Notes under the pieces: model-generated
Told to the model about the DNA's origin: nothing
The model's database searches: none
What the model saw: the letters and a program-made list of their open reading frames with translations, nothing else
Shown here: positions 1 to 10,542 of the stretch, in pieces
Position numbering within the stretch: position 1 is the first letter of the stretch
Layout of the letters: each line of letters starts with the position of its first letter
Position numbers and translations under genes: made by a program
NCBI RefSeq assembly: GCF_001653515.1
Contig: NZ_LYOY01000051.1
Coordinates: forward strand, 888,001-952,000
DNA from: Streptomyces sp. ERV7
GTDB taxonomy: Bacteria > Actinomycetota > Actinomycetes > Streptomycetales > Streptomycetaceae
Length of the DNA stretch: 64,000 bases
Reading direction: 5' to 3'

Positions 1-56
1 AGGCCTGGTCACACACCGCGAGGTGGTAGAGAGTGGCCAGGCAACGAGGAGGGCAT

Positions 57-1745
57 ATGGACGCACGTGGCGCCACGGAGGAGTTCCGGGCCGGACGGGA
101 CTTCCTGCTGGAGCACCGGGAGGACTACGCGACGGCCTGCCAGGGGTTCACCTGGCCGCGCCCCGAGCGGTTCAACTGGGCGCTCGACTGGTTCGACGTC
201 ATCGCCGAGGGCAACAGCGCCACCGCGCTGCACATCGTCGAGGAGGACGGCAGCGAGATCACCCTCTCGTACGCCGAGATGTCCCTGCGCTCGGACCAGG
301 TCGCCAACTGGCTGCGCGCCCAGGGGGTACGGGCCGGGGACCGCGTCCTCGTCATGCTCGGCAACCAGCAGGAACTGTGGATGACCGCGCTGGCCGCGAT
401 GAAGCTGCGGGCGGTCGTCATCCCCGCGACTCCGCTGCTCGGACCTGCCGATCTGCGGGACCGGATCGAGCGGGGGCGCGCCCGGCATGTCATCGTGCGG
501 GCCGAGGACGCGGCCAAGTTCGCGGACGTGCCCGGCGGTTACACCCGGATCGCCGTCAAGCCGCGCGGCGCCGACCCCGTTCCCGGGTGGCTGGACTTCG
601 ACGGGGCGTTCGGCGCGGAGGCGCGGTTCGAGCCGGACGGTGTCACCCGGGCCGCCGACCCGCTGATGCTCTACTTCACCTCCGGCACCACGGCCCGCCC
701 CAAGCTCGTCGAGCACACCCATGTCTCGTACCCCGTCGGGCACTTGGCGACGATGTACTGGATCGGGCTGAAGCCCGGCGACGTACATCTGAACATCTCC
801 TCGCCCGGCTGGGCCAAGCACGCCTGGTCGAACCTCTTCGCCCCGTGGAACGCCGAGGCCACCGTCTTCATCCACAACTACACACGCTTCGACGCGGCCA
901 GGCTGATGGCGGCGATGGACGCGGCGGGCGTCACCAGTTTCTGCGCGCCGCCCACCGTGTGGCGGATGCTGATCCAGGCGGACCTGAGCGCGCTGAAGAC
1001 CCCGCCCCGCGAGGTCGTGGCGGCGGGCGAACCGCTCAACCCGGAGGTCATCGAAACGGTCCGGCGCGCGTGGGGCCGGGTCATCAGGGACGGCTTCGGG
1101 CAGACCGAGACGGCCGTCCAAGTGGCCAACACCCCGGGCCAGTTGCTCAAGACCGGCTCGATGGGCCGGCCGAGCCCCGGCTACCGGGTGGAGCTCCTGG
1201 ATCCGGTGACGGGCGAGCCCGGCGCGGTCGAGGGAGAGATCGCCCTCGACCTCTCGGCCCGCCCGGTCGGCCTGATGACCGGCTACCACGGCGACCCCGA
1301 GCGTACGGCCGAGTCCATGGCGGGCGGCTACTACCGCACCGGCGACATCGGCTCCCGCGACGAGGACGGCTACATCACCTATGTCGGCCGCGCCGACGAC
1401 GTGTTCAAGGCCTCCGACTACAAGATCTCGCCGTTCGAGCTGGAGAGCGCGCTCCTGGAGCACGAGGCGGTGGCCGAGGCGGCCGTCGTGCCCGCGCCCG
1501 ACCCGCTGCGGCTCGCCGTGCCCAAGGCGTACATCGTGCTCGCGGCGGGCTGGGAGCCGGGCCCGGACACCGCGAAGGTGCTCTTCGAGCACTCGCGCGC
1601 GGTCCTCGCCCCGTACAAGCGCATCCGCCGGATCGAGTTCGGCGAGCTGCCCAAGACGGTCTCCGGGAAGATCCGCCGCATCGAGCTGCGCGAGGCGACG
1701 GCGGCGGGCTCGTCGGCCGAGTACGCCGAGGGGGACCTGCGATGA
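57..1745 (+). CDS. AMP-forming acyl-CoA synthetase (medium-chain/ACSM-like)
   Basis: Adenylates a carboxylic acid with ATP and transfers it to CoA, in the cytoplasm. The 562-residue product has the adenylate-forming signatures: a P-loop-like [12 protein letters not shown] near residue 206, the A8 motif GYYRTGDIG near 423, and a C-terminal [12 protein letters not shown] near 531 whose lysine serves the adenylation half-reaction. The ATG at 57 is preferred because GAGGAGGG ends four bases upstream; an in-frame GTG at 33 has no such site. The stop overlaps the next start as ATGA, so the two ligases are translationally coupled. The overall look is closer to acetyl/medium-chain acyl-CoA synthetases than to long-chain FadD. 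The actual substrate cannot be read from the sequence. Confidence 0.9.
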   Translation: MDARGATEEFRAGRDFLLEHREDYATACQGFTWPRPERFNWALDWFDVIAEGNSATALHIVEEDGSEITLSYAEMSLRSDQVANWLRAQGVRAGDRVLVMLGNQQELWMTALAAMKLRAVVIPATPLLGPADLRDRIERGRARHVIVRAEDAAKFADVPGGYTRIAVKPRGADPVPGWLDFDGAFGAEARFEPDGVTRAADPLMLYFTSGTTARPKLVEHTHVSYPVGHLATMYWIGLKPGDVHLNISSPGWAKHAWSNLFAPWNAEATVFIHNYTRFDAARLMAAMDAAGVTSFCAPPTVWRMLIQADLSALKTPPREVVAAGEPLNPEVIETVRRAWGRVIRDGFGQTETAVQVANTPGQLLKTGSMGRPSPGYRVELLDPVTGEPGAVEGEIALDLSARPVGLMTGYHGDPERTAESMAGGYYRTGDIGSRDEDGYITYVGRADDVFKASDYKISPFELESALLEHEAVAEAAVVPAPDPLRLAVPKAYIVLAAGWEPGPDTAKVLFEHSRAVLAPYKRIRRIEFGELPKTVSGKIRRIELREATAAGSSAEYAEGDLR

Positions 1746-3349
1746 CGGACCTCTCGTACGCCCACGGCACCAGCGGCACGCCGCTGCTCGGCGACACCAT
1801 CGGGGCCAGTCTGGACCGGGCGGTCGCCGCCTGGCCGGACCGCGAGGCGCTGGTCGACGTGGAGTCCGGGCGGCGCTGGACGTACGCACGGTTCGCCTCG
1901 GCCGTCGACGAGCTCGCGCGCGGACTGCTCGGCAGCGGCGTCGGCAAGGGCGACCGGGTCGGCATCTGGGCGGTCAACTGCCCGGAGTGGGTGCTCGTGC
2001 AGTACGCCACGGCCCGGATCGGCGCCGTCATGGTGAACATCAACCCGGCGTACCGGGCGCACGAGCTCGCGTACGTACTGAAGCAGGCCGGGATCTCGCT
2101 GCTCGTCGCCTCGCAGGCGCACAGGACGAGTGACTACCGGGCGCTGGTGGAGGAGGCGCGTCCGCGGTGTCCGGAGCTGCGAGCCGTGCACTACATCGGG
2201 GACGCGTCGTGGGACGGGCTCCTGGCGGCGGGCGCGTCGGTGACCCCGGACGAACTGGCCGCCCGTGGCGCCGAGTTGTCGTGCGACGACCCCATCAACA
2301 TCCAGTACACCTCGGGCACCACCGGCTTCCCCAAGGGGGCCACGCTCTCCCACCACAACATCCTCAACAACGGCTATTTCGTGGGGGAGATGATCTCCTA
2401 CACCGAGCAGGACCGGATCTGTGTGCCGGTGCCGTTCTACCACTGCTTCGGCATGGTGATGGGCAACCTCGCGGCCACCTCGCACGGCGCCTGCGTGGTG
2501 ATCCCGGCGCCGTCCTTCGACCCGGCGGCGACCCTGCGGGCGGTGGAGCGGGAGCGGTGCACCTCGCTGTACGGGGTGCCGACGATGTTCATCGCGGAGC
2601 TGAACCTGGCGGACTTCGCCTCGTACGACCTGTCCTCGCTGCGTACGGGAATCATGGCGGGGTCGCCGTGCCCGGTCGAGGTGATGAAGCGGGTCGTCGC
2701 CGAGATGAACATGGCCGAGGTGTCCATCTGCTACGGCATGACGGAGACGTCCCCGGTCTCCACCCAGACGCGCGTCGAGGACGATCTGGAGCGCAGGACC
2801 GGCACGGTGGGGCGGGTGATGCCGCACATCGAGGTGAAGGTGGTGGACCCGGCGACCGGGGTCACCCTGCCGCGCGGCACGGCGGGCGAGCTGTGCACCC
2901 GGGGCTACAGCGTGATGCTCGGCTACTGGGACGAGCCGGAGCGGACCGCCGAGGCGATCGACGCGGGGCGCTGGATGCACACGGGTGATCTGGCGGTGCT
3001 GCGCGAGGACGGTTACGTGCAGATCGTCGGCCGGATCAAGGACATGATCATCCGGGGTGGCGAGAACGTCTATCCGCGCGAGATCGAGGAGTTCCTCTAC
3101 GCCCACCCGAAGATCGCGGACGTCCAGGTGGTGGGCGTCCCCGACGAGAAGTACGGCGAGGAGATCCTCGCCTGCGTCATCCCCCGCGACCCGGCGGACC
3201 CGCCCACGCGGGAGGACATCGCGGAGTTCTGCCGCGACCGCCTCGCGCACTACAAGGTGCCGAGGCGGCTGCGGATCCTCACCGCGTTCCCGATGACGGT
3301 GAGCGGGAAGGTGCGGAAGGTGGAGCTGAGGGAGGGGTACGGGGAGTAG
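1742..3349 (+). CDS. AMP-binding acyl-CoA synthetase (FadD-like)
   Basis: Second acid:CoA ligase of the pair, 535 residues, starting at the ATG that overlaps the preceding stop by 4 bp. Visible signatures are [19 protein letters not shown] (P-loop), [11 protein letters not shown] (A5), [11 protein letters not shown] (A8) and [12 protein letters not shown] (catalytic lysine loop at the C-terminus). The spacing and the TGFPKG form resemble fatty acyl-CoA or 3-oxo/aromatic acyl ligases in the FadD/AcsA-like family. Two different coupled ligases suggest a shared carboxylic-acid activation operon; no downstream beta-oxidation gene is adjacent on this strand. The gene ends 36 bp from a convergent gene. 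Substrate unknown. Confidence 0.9.
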   Translation: MTDLSYAHGTSGTPLLGDTIGASLDRAVAAWPDREALVDVESGRRWTYARFASAVDELARGLLGSGVGKGDRVGIWAVNCPEWVLVQYATARIGAVMVNINPAYRAHELAYVLKQAGISLLVASQAHRTSDYRALVEEARPRCPELRAVHYIGDASWDGLLAAGASVTPDELAARGAELSCDDPINIQYTSGTTGFPKGATLSHHNILNNGYFVGEMISYTEQDRICVPVPFYHCFGMVMGNLAATSHGACVVIPAPSFDPAATLRAVERERCTSLYGVPTMFIAELNLADFASYDLSSLRTGIMAGSPCPVEVMKRVVAEMNMAEVSICYGMTETSPVSTQTRVEDDLERRTGTVGRVMPHIEVKVVDPATGVTLPRGTAGELCTRGYSVMLGYWDEPERTAEAIDAGRWMHTGDLAVLREDGYVQIVGRIKDMIIRGGENVYPREIEEFLYAHPKIADVQVVGVPDEKYGEEILACVIPRDPADPPTREDIAEFCRDRLAHYKVPRRLRILTAFPMTVSGKVRKVELREGYGE

Positions 3350-3385
3350 CGCGTCCGGTGCGGGCCCCCGACTCCCCCGCCCGGC

Positions 3386-4366
3386 TCAGGGGCCCGTCGC
3401 CACCAGCTCGTCCGCCGCGTCGTTGACCGGCTGGGGCGTGCCCGTCAGGTCCATCACGAACAGCGGCAGGGACAACTCGTCGCCGCGGGCCCTGGCGTCC
3501 TTGGTGTACCCGGCGAGCGAGAAGTAGACGCCGGTGGCCGAGCCGCTGAGCGCGTTCAGCCACAGGCACTCCACCGCGCGCAGCGAGGCCGGGCGCGTCG
3601 TCGGGTCGACCTGGGCGACCAGGCCCGGCCCGCGCAGATCGATCCCGGAGGCCGGGCGCGCCTCGGACTGCAGCACATCGCGGAAGCCGAGCCACCTCAG
3701 ATAGAGCGCCGCCGCCGTCACCGCGTCCCTGGCGGTACGGATGGTCACCGGCCGGAACGCCGGGCGCGGGGGTGCGGCGGTCGGCGGGACCGGGATGTGG
3801 ACCGGCAGCGGGACGGGCGGCGCGGTGACCGGCCGGACCGGGATCCGCAGCACGGCGCCGCACGAGCACCCCAGCTCCGGCTGCGGCCACTGGTCCTGCC
3901 GCCCGCAGGCGTCGCAGCGCACGACGACCCAGTCCTCGGTCCAGGTGCGATGGGTGATCGGCTCGGGCGAGCCCCCGCGCTGCAGCGGCGGCGCGAGCGG
4001 GGCGCCGCAGGGGCAGGGGTAGGTGGTCGCGGCGTACCGGTGCTCACGCCGACAGAGAGGACACCGCACGCCGAGGGTCTCCCGCCCGAGACCGCCTCGG
4101 GGCTGCCCTCCGGAGGGGCGCCCGTGCCCGGGACCATCGGCTCCGCCGGGGCCACCGCTGCCGCCCGCGCGTCGGGTCCCGGGCGCACCCTCGGGTGCCC
4201 CGCCACGGCCGCCGCCGGGCGATCCCCCGCGCCCGCCGCCAGGCGACCCGCCGGGTCCCTGGAGCCCGCCGTACCTGCCGGTTCCGCCGGCCCCGTCGCC
4301 GATTCCGTCGATGCCCATGTCGTCCACCCCGCCGTACTCGCCGCCGTGCGGTCCATCGTCCTCCAC
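3386..4366 (-). CDS. Zinc-ribbon protein with degenerate restriction-endonuclease-like C-terminal domain
   Basis: Up to 326 residues from a GTG at 4366. Residues 1-95 are Gly/Pro-rich low complexity. Two zinc-ribbon units follow, with C102/C105/C118/C120 and C151/C154/C167/C169 (each CxxC then CxC). After a proline-rich linker (about 175-205), residues 210-320 follow the Mrr-like nuclease layout: a helix, GIDL with Asp243, then a strand reading VAQVD and GYTKDARA. Active Mrr enzymes have Q-V-K at that strand; here the lysine position is Asp254, so a non-catalytic role is inferred. No clear ribosome site precedes 4366, so a start nearer Met17 is possible. The gene is divergent from gcl. I recognise no specific function. 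Confidence 0.7.
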   Translation of the reverse strand: MEDDGPHGGEYGGVDDMGIDGIGDGAGGTGRYGGLQGPGGSPGGGRGGSPGGGRGGAPEGAPGTRRAGGSGGPGGADGPGHGRPSGGQPRGGLGRETLGVRCPLCRREHRYAATTYPCPCGAPLAPPLQRGGSPEPITHRTWTEDWVVVRCDACGRQDQWPQPELGCSCGAVLRIPVRPVTAPPVPLPVHIPVPPTAAPPRPAFRPVTIRTARDAVTAAALYLRWLGFRDVLQSEARPASGIDLRGPGLVAQVDPTTRPASLRAVECLWLNALSGSATGVYFSLAGYTKDARARGDELSLPLFVMDLTGTPQPVNDAADELVATGP

Positions 4367-4400
4367 CTGCGCCCGGCCGGGAGGCGAACGCGGCGATCCC

Positions 4401-4467
4401 TTGACGCGCCTGCGTACGCCCCCTATGTTTCTTCCATATAGCAGAACTAAACTTCCGCATTACGGAA
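4401..4467 (+). promoter_or_regulatory. gcl promoter with TTCCG-N5-CGGAA operator candidate
   Basis: A good sigma-70-type promoter is visible: TTGACG (4401-4406), 17 bp spacer, TATGTT (4424-4429). The perfect inverted repeat TTCCGCATTACGGAA lies at 4453-4467, just downstream of the expected transcription start, a position suited to repression. A near-identical palindrome (TTCCGTATTGCGGAA) sits upstream of hyi at 11392-11406. An IclR-family AllR-type repressor is a plausible binder because gcl and hyi belong to the glyoxylate branch of allantoin catabolism, but no such regulator gene is in this window. Confidence 0.6.
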
Positions 4468-4526
4468 TCACGGCTCTCAGGTGGCGCGACAGAGCCCGAT
4501 CCGCCAGGCCGAAGCAGGAGCACTCC

Positions 4527-6308
<1,782 letters not shown>

Positions 6309-6347
6309 GACCGTACAAGGCGGCTGAGCGAGCCCGCCTGCCGGACC

Positions 6348-6399
6348 GACGGCTCCGGTGCTTCCCGTGGGGGGTGGCACCGGGGCCGTCGCCGTTTTT
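6348..6399 (+). terminator. Rho-independent terminator of gcl
   Basis: GACGGCTCCGGTGC (6348-6361) pairs with GCACCGGGGCCGTC (6377-6390) with one G-T wobble, followed by GCCG and five Ts (6395-6399). It lies 39 bp after the gcl stop. Confidence 0.8.
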
Positions 6400-6549
6400 C
6401 TCTTGCGTTTACTCCGTCGCCGTTCACTCGTTCGAGTTCACCTGACGGTGTTCCGGCGGCGTTCCAAGGGGCTCCCGAGCCAATCGTGTCGAATCCGAGA
6501 CGAGTGGAGGCCGGTGGGAAGGGCCCGGACGGCGCATACTGGTAGGACC

Positions 6550-6771
6550 ATGACGCAGCCGTCCGCGCCGAGGCGCCACCTGCCCACCAGTCCCTTCAAA
6601 GCTCCGGTCGAGCCGCAGGCCAAGACCTTCGCCCTGGGCGACCGGGTCTCCCACGACCAGTTCGGCCTGGGCACGATCGTGGGCGTCGAGGACGGAGTCG
6701 CCATGCTCGTCGACTTCGGCTCCCGACGCGCACGCATCCTGAGCCCCTACACCCGCATGCACCGCCTCTGA
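6550..6771 (+). CDS. Small UvrD/PcrA C-terminal Tudor-like protein
   Basis: A 73-residue protein. Residues about 29-60 (LGDRVSHDQFGLGTIVGVED, then MLVDFGS) match the small Tudor/KOW-like beta domain found at the C-terminus of UvrD/PcrA helicases and in CarD-like proteins, which contacts RNA polymerase or nucleic acid. The basic C-terminus reads RRARILSPYTRMHRL. The ATG at 6550 is chosen because the longer upstream frame is low-complexity and the domain begins soon after this start. The stretch GGTAGGACC just upstream gives only a weak ribosome site, and leaderless initiation is possible. Role not known. Confidence 0.75.
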   Translation: MTQPSAPRRHLPTSPFKAPVEPQAKTFALGDRVSHDQFGLGTIVGVEDGVAMLVDFGSRRARILSPYTRMHRL

Positions 6772-6798
6772 CCTCAGAGCGGCCCCGCACTACCCGGC

Positions 6799-6839
6799 AA
6801 GGCCCCGCCCGTGATCACTTGATTCGCGGACGGGGCCTT
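6799..6839. terminator. Bidirectional terminator-like hairpin
   Basis: The arms AAGGCCCCGCCCG (6799-6811) and CGGACGGGGCCTT (6827-6839) are complementary apart from one mismatch. It sits between convergent genes ending at 6771 and 6882, and can serve both strands. Confidence 0.7.
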
Positions 6840-6881
6840 GACGACGTTCTGGTGCGGAGAAATCGGCTGACTGCAAGCCGA

Positions 6882-7262
6882 CTACAAATAGACGATGGGG
6901 CGGCAGATCCAGGGGCTGGTATTCCTGCACACCTGGTACTTGGATATGTAGTTCCCCGGCCATACGTCACCGCAGGGATCGTCGGCGCCATTCCCGTCGC
7001 CGACGTACCCCTCGCGCCCGTCGATGGTCCACCAGCGGGTGAGGAACCCCTCGCCGTTCGCATAGGTGTCGCATGCGTAGACCCGCTGGTTGCCGCCGTT
7101 GACGCCGCCGTGGCCGCAGATCTTGCGCCCGAGGAACCCGCACCCGCCGAGCTGGCTGTCACTGTCGGCGGCGGCCCCCGGCGCCAGCCACAGCCCCGCG
7201 CTGACGATTACGGTCAGAGCCCCGCTCAAAGCGGCGAACCGACTCCTTTTCCCAGCTTTCAT
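6882..7262 (-). CDS. Secreted six-cysteine small protein
   Basis: A 126-residue exported protein of unknown function. Residues 1-36 form a Sec signal peptide: a KAGKRSR basic start, a hydrophobic core ALSGALTVIVSAGLWLA, and a probable cleavage after GAAA. The mature part holds six cysteines (in GGCGF, KICGH, YACDT, DPCGD, YQVCRN and WICRP), consistent with three disulfides, plus Trp- and Gly-rich stretches. The ATG at 7262 is preferred over 7271 because GGGGGA lies nine bases upstream of it. The ending GNYISKYQVCRN...WICRPIVYL looks like a compact extracellular fold; I do not recognise the family. Transcription ends at the hairpin at 6799-6839. Confidence 0.7.
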   Translation of the reverse strand: MKAGKRSRFAALSGALTVIVSAGLWLAPGAAADSDSQLGGCGFLGRKICGHGGVNGGNQRVYACDTYANGEGFLTRWWTIDGREGYVGDGNGADDPCGDVWPGNYISKYQVCRNTSPWICRPIVYL

Positions 7263-7476
7263 ATGGATCATTCCCCCGTTTCTGGTGGCCGGTGTTTCCC
7301 CGTTTGGTACCTCATTCCGCTGAATATCAGTAGGCTCGTTGATCGCTGTTCGGCTGAATGTCCGATACCGCCACATTCTGTGGCCGTAAAGGGATTGTTG
7401 ACGCGGGATACGCGGGACGCGTCCCGCTCCCCGAGGCCGTCGGCGCGGCCGGCTTCCGCAGGAGCGCCACCTGGGC

Positions 7477-7524
7477 GAAAAAAGGATCAAGGCTCCACCC
7501 AAAAGTGCAGGTGAAGCCTTGATC
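7477..7524 (-). terminator. Strong intrinsic terminator
   Basis: The arms at 7485-7499 and 7510-7524 (GATCAAGGCTCCACC and GGTGAAGCCTTGATC) pair over 14 of 15 positions. On the minus strand they are followed by a run of six Ts (As at 7478-7483 on the plus strand). It lies about 380 bp beyond the katA stop. Confidence 0.8.
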
Positions 7525-7880
7525 GTCGAGCGCTCGATTCGGGACCGTAAACCGAACCCAGCACCCGGGCTCTGAAGTGGTGACCGCCCGACGGGGCGAG
7601 GCTGGCGCGACAGGACGTTCGCACCGCCGGGCGGAGTCGAGTGGGGGAGGTGCGGGCTTTCCGAAGCCCGTGGTGCGGGATCGCGGCGGCGGGGCGATTG
7701 GTGTGGCCCGGACGCCCTCCTTCAGGTCAGGAAGGGGTCGGGCCAGACCTTGACCACCGCACTGGCATCGACACGCCGCCGCGATCACCGAGTCGTCCGA
7801 AGTCACCGACCACCCCTCATCCGGGCCGGTGGTTCGGACTGCGTACGAGATCTGACCTCCCGTCAGAATTCGTACGCGGT
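7478..7880 (-). ncRNA. Candidate structured noncoding RNA
   Basis: About 640 bp (7263-7905) carry no credible gene, yet 7478-7880 is packed with perfect inverted repeats: 7841-7848/7870-7877 with inner CTGAC/GTCAG, 7795-7801/7833-7839 with inner ACCACC/GGTGGT, a 13-bp pair 7679-7691/7774-7786 enclosing TGGCCCG/CGGGCCA and CCTTC/GAAGG, 7653-7659/7664-7670, and 7584-7590/7628-7634. The block ends at an intrinsic terminator that functions only on the minus strand. It may be an independent RNA or a long structured 3' UTR of katA. No conserved RNase P, tmRNA or SRP core was recognised. Confidence 0.45.
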
Positions 7881-7905
7881 CTGGGAGTTGTTACGGGGGA
7901 AGGGC

Positions 7906-9363
7906 TCAGTCCTCGCGCAGGGCGCGGACCGCCTCCTCCACGCGCTTGCCGTACTCGGCGTCCGCGGCGTGGAAGTGGGCCAGGTTCTTCTCGATGACGT
8001 CGTCGCGGGTGACCTGGGACAGGCCCCCGGCGATGTTCGCCACCAGGCGGGACTTCTCGTCGTCCGACATCAGGCGGTACAGCTCGCCCGCCTGGAAGAA
8101 GTCGTCGTCCTTGACGTGGGCCGGGGCCGCGTGGGTGCCGGTCCAGCCCGCGATCGCGAGCGGGGCGGAGAGCGCCGCGTCCGTCTGGGACGGGCCCGCG
8201 TAGGAGTTGGGCTCGTAGTTCTTGTCGTGGCGGGAGCCGTAGCGGGTCGCCATCAGGCCGTCGCGGCCGTAGTTGTCGGCGGTCGTCGCCTTCGGCGCGT
8301 TCACCGGCAGCTGGGTGTGGTTGACGCCCAGGCGGTAGCGGTGCGCGTCCGCGTAGGCGAAGAGGCGGCCCTGGAGCATCTTGTCGGGGGAGGGGCCGAT
8401 GCCGGGAACGAAGTTGTTCGGGGAGAAGGCGGCCTGCTCGACCTCGGCGAAGACGTTGTCGGGGTTGCGGTCCAGGACCAGCCGGCCCACCCGCTGGAGC
8501 GGGTAGTCGGCGTGCGGCCACACCTTCGTCAGGTCGAAGGGGTTGAAGCGGTAGTCGGCCGCCTCGGCCGCCGGCATGACCTGCACGTACAGCGTCCAGG
8601 ACGGGTTCACGCCCCGCTCGATCGCCTGGAGGAGATCGGTCTGGTGCGAGTTCGCGTCCTTGCCGACCAGCTCCGCCGCCTGCTCGGACGACAGGCTGCG
8701 GACGCCCTGGTTGGTCTTGAAGTGGTACTTGACGAAGAACGCCTCGCCCGCCTCGTTCGTCCACTGGTACGTGTGCGAGCCGTAGCCGTTCATGTGGCGG
8801 TACGACGCCGGGATGCCGCGGTCGCCCATCAGCCAGGTGACCTGGTGCGTCGCCTCGGGGGCGTACGCCCAGAAGTCCCAGACGTTGTCCGGCTCCTGCT
8901 TGCCCGTGAACGGGTCGCGCTTCTGGGAGTGGATGAAGTCGGGGAACTTGATCGGGTCCTTGATGAAGAAGACCGGCGTGTTGTTGCCTACGAGGTCGTA
9001 GTTGCCGTCCTCCGTGTAGAACTTCAGCGCGAAGCCGCGCGGGTCGCGGACCGCGTCCGCGCCGCCGAGCGAGTCCGCCACCGTGGAGAAGCGGATGAAC
9101 GTCTCGGTGCGCCTGCCGACCTGCGAGAGGAAGTCGGCCTTGGTGAAGCCGGTGACGTCGTCGGTCACCTCGAAGTAGCCGTACGCGCCGGAGCCGCGGG
9201 CGTGGACCACGCGCTCCGGGATCCGCTCACGGTTGAAGCGCGCGAGCTTCTCCAGCAGGTGCTGGTCCTGGAGGAGGATGGGGCCACCGACGCCGGCGGT
9301 GGCGGAGTTCTGGTTGTCGGCGACGGGGGCGCCGGACTCGGTCGTAAGCACGCGCTTCGACAT
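7906..9363 (-). CDS. katA: Monofunctional haem catalase
   Basis: Decomposes H2O2 in the cytoplasm. The product is 485 residues, the small-subunit clade size. Catalytic His54 ([11 protein letters not shown]), Asn127 ([10 protein letters not shown]) and the haem-ligand Tyr337 ([12 protein letters not shown]) are all present, as is the NADPH-binding-type C-terminal region. The likely task here is removal of the peroxide made by uricase: its promoter carries the same palindrome and the same -35/-10 geometry as the uraD promoter. No Fur-type regulator lies upstream, which is where katA genes often have one. Confidence 0.96.
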   Translation of the reverse strand: MSKRVLTTESGAPVADNQNSATAGVGGPILLQDQHLLEKLARFNRERIPERVVHARGSGAYGYFEVTDDVTGFTKADFLSQVGRRTETFIRFSTVADSLGGADAVRDPRGFALKFYTEDGNYDLVGNNTPVFFIKDPIKFPDFIHSQKRDPFTGKQEPDNVWDFWAYAPEATHQVTWLMGDRGIPASYRHMNGYGSHTYQWTNEAGEAFFVKYHFKTNQGVRSLSSEQAAELVGKDANSHQTDLLQAIERGVNPSWTLYVQVMPAAEAADYRFNPFDLTKVWPHADYPLQRVGRLVLDRNPDNVFAEVEQAAFSPNNFVPGIGPSPDKMLQGRLFAYADAHRYRLGVNHTQLPVNAPKATTADNYGRDGLMATRYGSRHDKNYEPNSYAGPSQTDAALSAPLAIAGWTGTHAAPAHVKDDDFFQAGELYRLMSDDEKSRLVANIAGGLSQVTRDDVIEKNLAHFHAADAEYGKRVEEAVRALRED

Positions 9364-9413
9364 CGTGACCTTCCGTACGGGAGCTGCACTGCTGAACGGT
9401 CTGCGGTGTCAGG

Positions 9414-9454
9414 AGCGTAGGTACGCCCCGAAGCGAACGTCAACAGTCTGTTGA
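9414..9454 (-). promoter_or_regulatory. katA promoter with TCAACA-N3-TGTTGA operator
   Basis: On the minus strand the sequence reads TTGACG (plus 9438-9443), 18 bp spacer, TACGCT (plus 9414-9419). The perfect 6-3-6 palindrome TCAACAGTCTGTTGA (9440-9454) overlaps the -35 box. The uraD promoter has the same element in the same register (12216-12230), so one repressor probably controls both. Confidence 0.65.
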
Positions 9455-9468
9455 AAATGAAGTGGGTG

Positions 9469-9530
9469 TTCCGGGCGGCGGCGACGCCTGGGCGCGACAG
9501 GACAGGTGTCAGCGCCACCGCCGCCCGGAA
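9469..9530 (-). terminator. Long-stem hairpin downstream of glxR
   Basis: TTCCGGGCGGCGG (9469-9481) and CCGCCGCCCGGAA (9518-9530) form a perfect 13-bp stem. The 36-nt loop itself contains GACA/TGTC and GGCGC/GCGCC pairs. It lies 40 bp beyond the glxR stop and before the katA promoter. No T-run is visible, so it may be a factor-assisted or GC-hairpin terminator. Confidence 0.5.
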
Positions 9531-9570
9531 GTCTGGGGGCCCGCACCGGCGGGCCGAGGAGCCCGAGGGC

Positions 9571-10485
9571 TCAGATCTGGGCGCCCGAGAGGCGCTCGAC
9601 CGCGCGCAGCAGCGCGGAGTGGTCGAGGCCGCCGTCGCCCTGGGCGCGCAGCGAGGCGACCAGCTGGGCCACGACCGCGCCGACCGGGAGCGCCGCACCG
9701 ACGTTGCGGGCGGCGTCGGTGACGATGCCCATGTCCTTGTGGTGCAGGTCGATGCGGAAGCCCGGCGCGAAGTTCCGGTTGAGGAAGTTGTCCTTCTTGC
9801 GGGTCAGCACGGTCGAGCCGGCCAGACCGCCGTTCAGGACGTCCAGAGCCGCCGCGAGGTCCACGCCGGACTTCTCCAGGAAGACCACGGCCTCGGCGCA
9901 CGCCTGGATGTTGACCGCCACGATGAGCTGGTTGGCGGCCTTCACCGTCTGGCCGGAGCCGTGCGGGCCGCAGAGCACGATGGTCTTGCCCAGCGCGTCG
10001 AAGATGCCCTTGGCCTCGTCGAAGTCGGCCTTGTCGCCGCCGACCATGATGGAGAGCACGGCCTCGATGGCGCCGGCCTCGCCGCCGGAGACCGGGGCGT
10101 CGAGCACGCGGACGCCCACCTCCTTGGCGTTCTTCGCCAGGTCGACCGAGGTCTGCGGGGTGATCGAGGACATGTCGATCAGCAGGGCGCCCGACCGGGC
10201 GTGCGCCAGGATGCCGGCCTCGCCATAGGCGATCGCCTCGACCTGCGGGGACGCCGGGACCATGGTGATGATCACGTCCGCGTCCTTGACCGCCTCGGCG
10301 ATCGAGGCGGCGGCGGTGCCACCGGCGGCGGTCAGGCGGTCCAGCTTGTCCTGCTCCAGGGTGAAGCCGGTGACGGAGTAACCCGCCTTGATCAGGTTCT
10401 CGGCCATGGGGGAGCCCATGATGCCGAGGCCGATCCATGCGATCGCCGGGCGGGCGGGCCGGGAGGAGTCTGCAAGCGTGCTCAT
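9571..10485 (-). CDS. glxR: Tartronate semialdehyde reductase (2-hydroxy-3-oxopropionate reductase)
   Basis: Reduces tartronate semialdehyde, the Gcl product, to D-glycerate with NAD(P)H. The 304-residue protein has the Rossmann start IAWIGLGIMGSPMAENL, the substrate-binding APVSGGEAGA motif near residue 130 and the catalytic-lysine segment GQTVKAANQL near 180, as in 3-hydroxyisobutyrate dehydrogenase family reductases. It lies 57 bp downstream of hyi on the same strand, so hyi-glxR is probably one transcript. The start is the ATG of MSTLADSS at 10485. Family paralogs such as 3-HIBADH cannot be excluded by motif alone, but the gcl/hyi context makes GlxR the best call. Confidence 0.9.
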   Translation of the reverse strand: MSTLADSSRPARPAIAWIGLGIMGSPMAENLIKAGYSVTGFTLEQDKLDRLTAAGGTAAASIAEAVKDADVIITMVPASPQVEAIAYGEAGILAHARSGALLIDMSSITPQTSVDLAKNAKEVGVRVLDAPVSGGEAGAIEAVLSIMVGGDKADFDEAKGIFDALGKTIVLCGPHGSGQTVKAANQLIVAVNIQACAEAVVFLEKSGVDLAAALDVLNGGLAGSTVLTRKKDNFLNRNFAPGFRIDLHHKDMGIVTDAARNVGAALPVGAVVAQLVASLRAQGDGGLDHSALLRAVERLSGAQI

Positions 10486-10542
10486 TGGGGGGCCTCTCTC
10501 AACTGCTGTGTTGCGTCAGGAAGTTCGTGGGGCGGCGAAGCC

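Noticed and set aside
23-1741. Plus-strand extension upstream of the second acyl-CoA synthetase, in frame
   Set aside because: Arg/Gly-rich shadow of the first synthetase; the second protein's domain begins at 1742 with an ATGA overlap.
4150-4290. Gly-codon repeats near the 5' end of the zinc-ribbon gene as a DNA repeat element
   Set aside because: The periodicity follows the GGGRGG-type low-complexity protein segment.
7704-7745. Resemblance of TTCAGGTCAGGAAGG to the SRP RNA loop
   Set aside because: The conserved SRP RNA tetraloop and asymmetric-loop sequence are not present, and the surrounding helix order does not fit.
7327-7806. 159-codon minus-strand frame in the gap before katA
   Set aside because: No recognisable domain, poor start context, and the region is dominated by inverted repeats ending in a terminator; a structured RNA explains it better.
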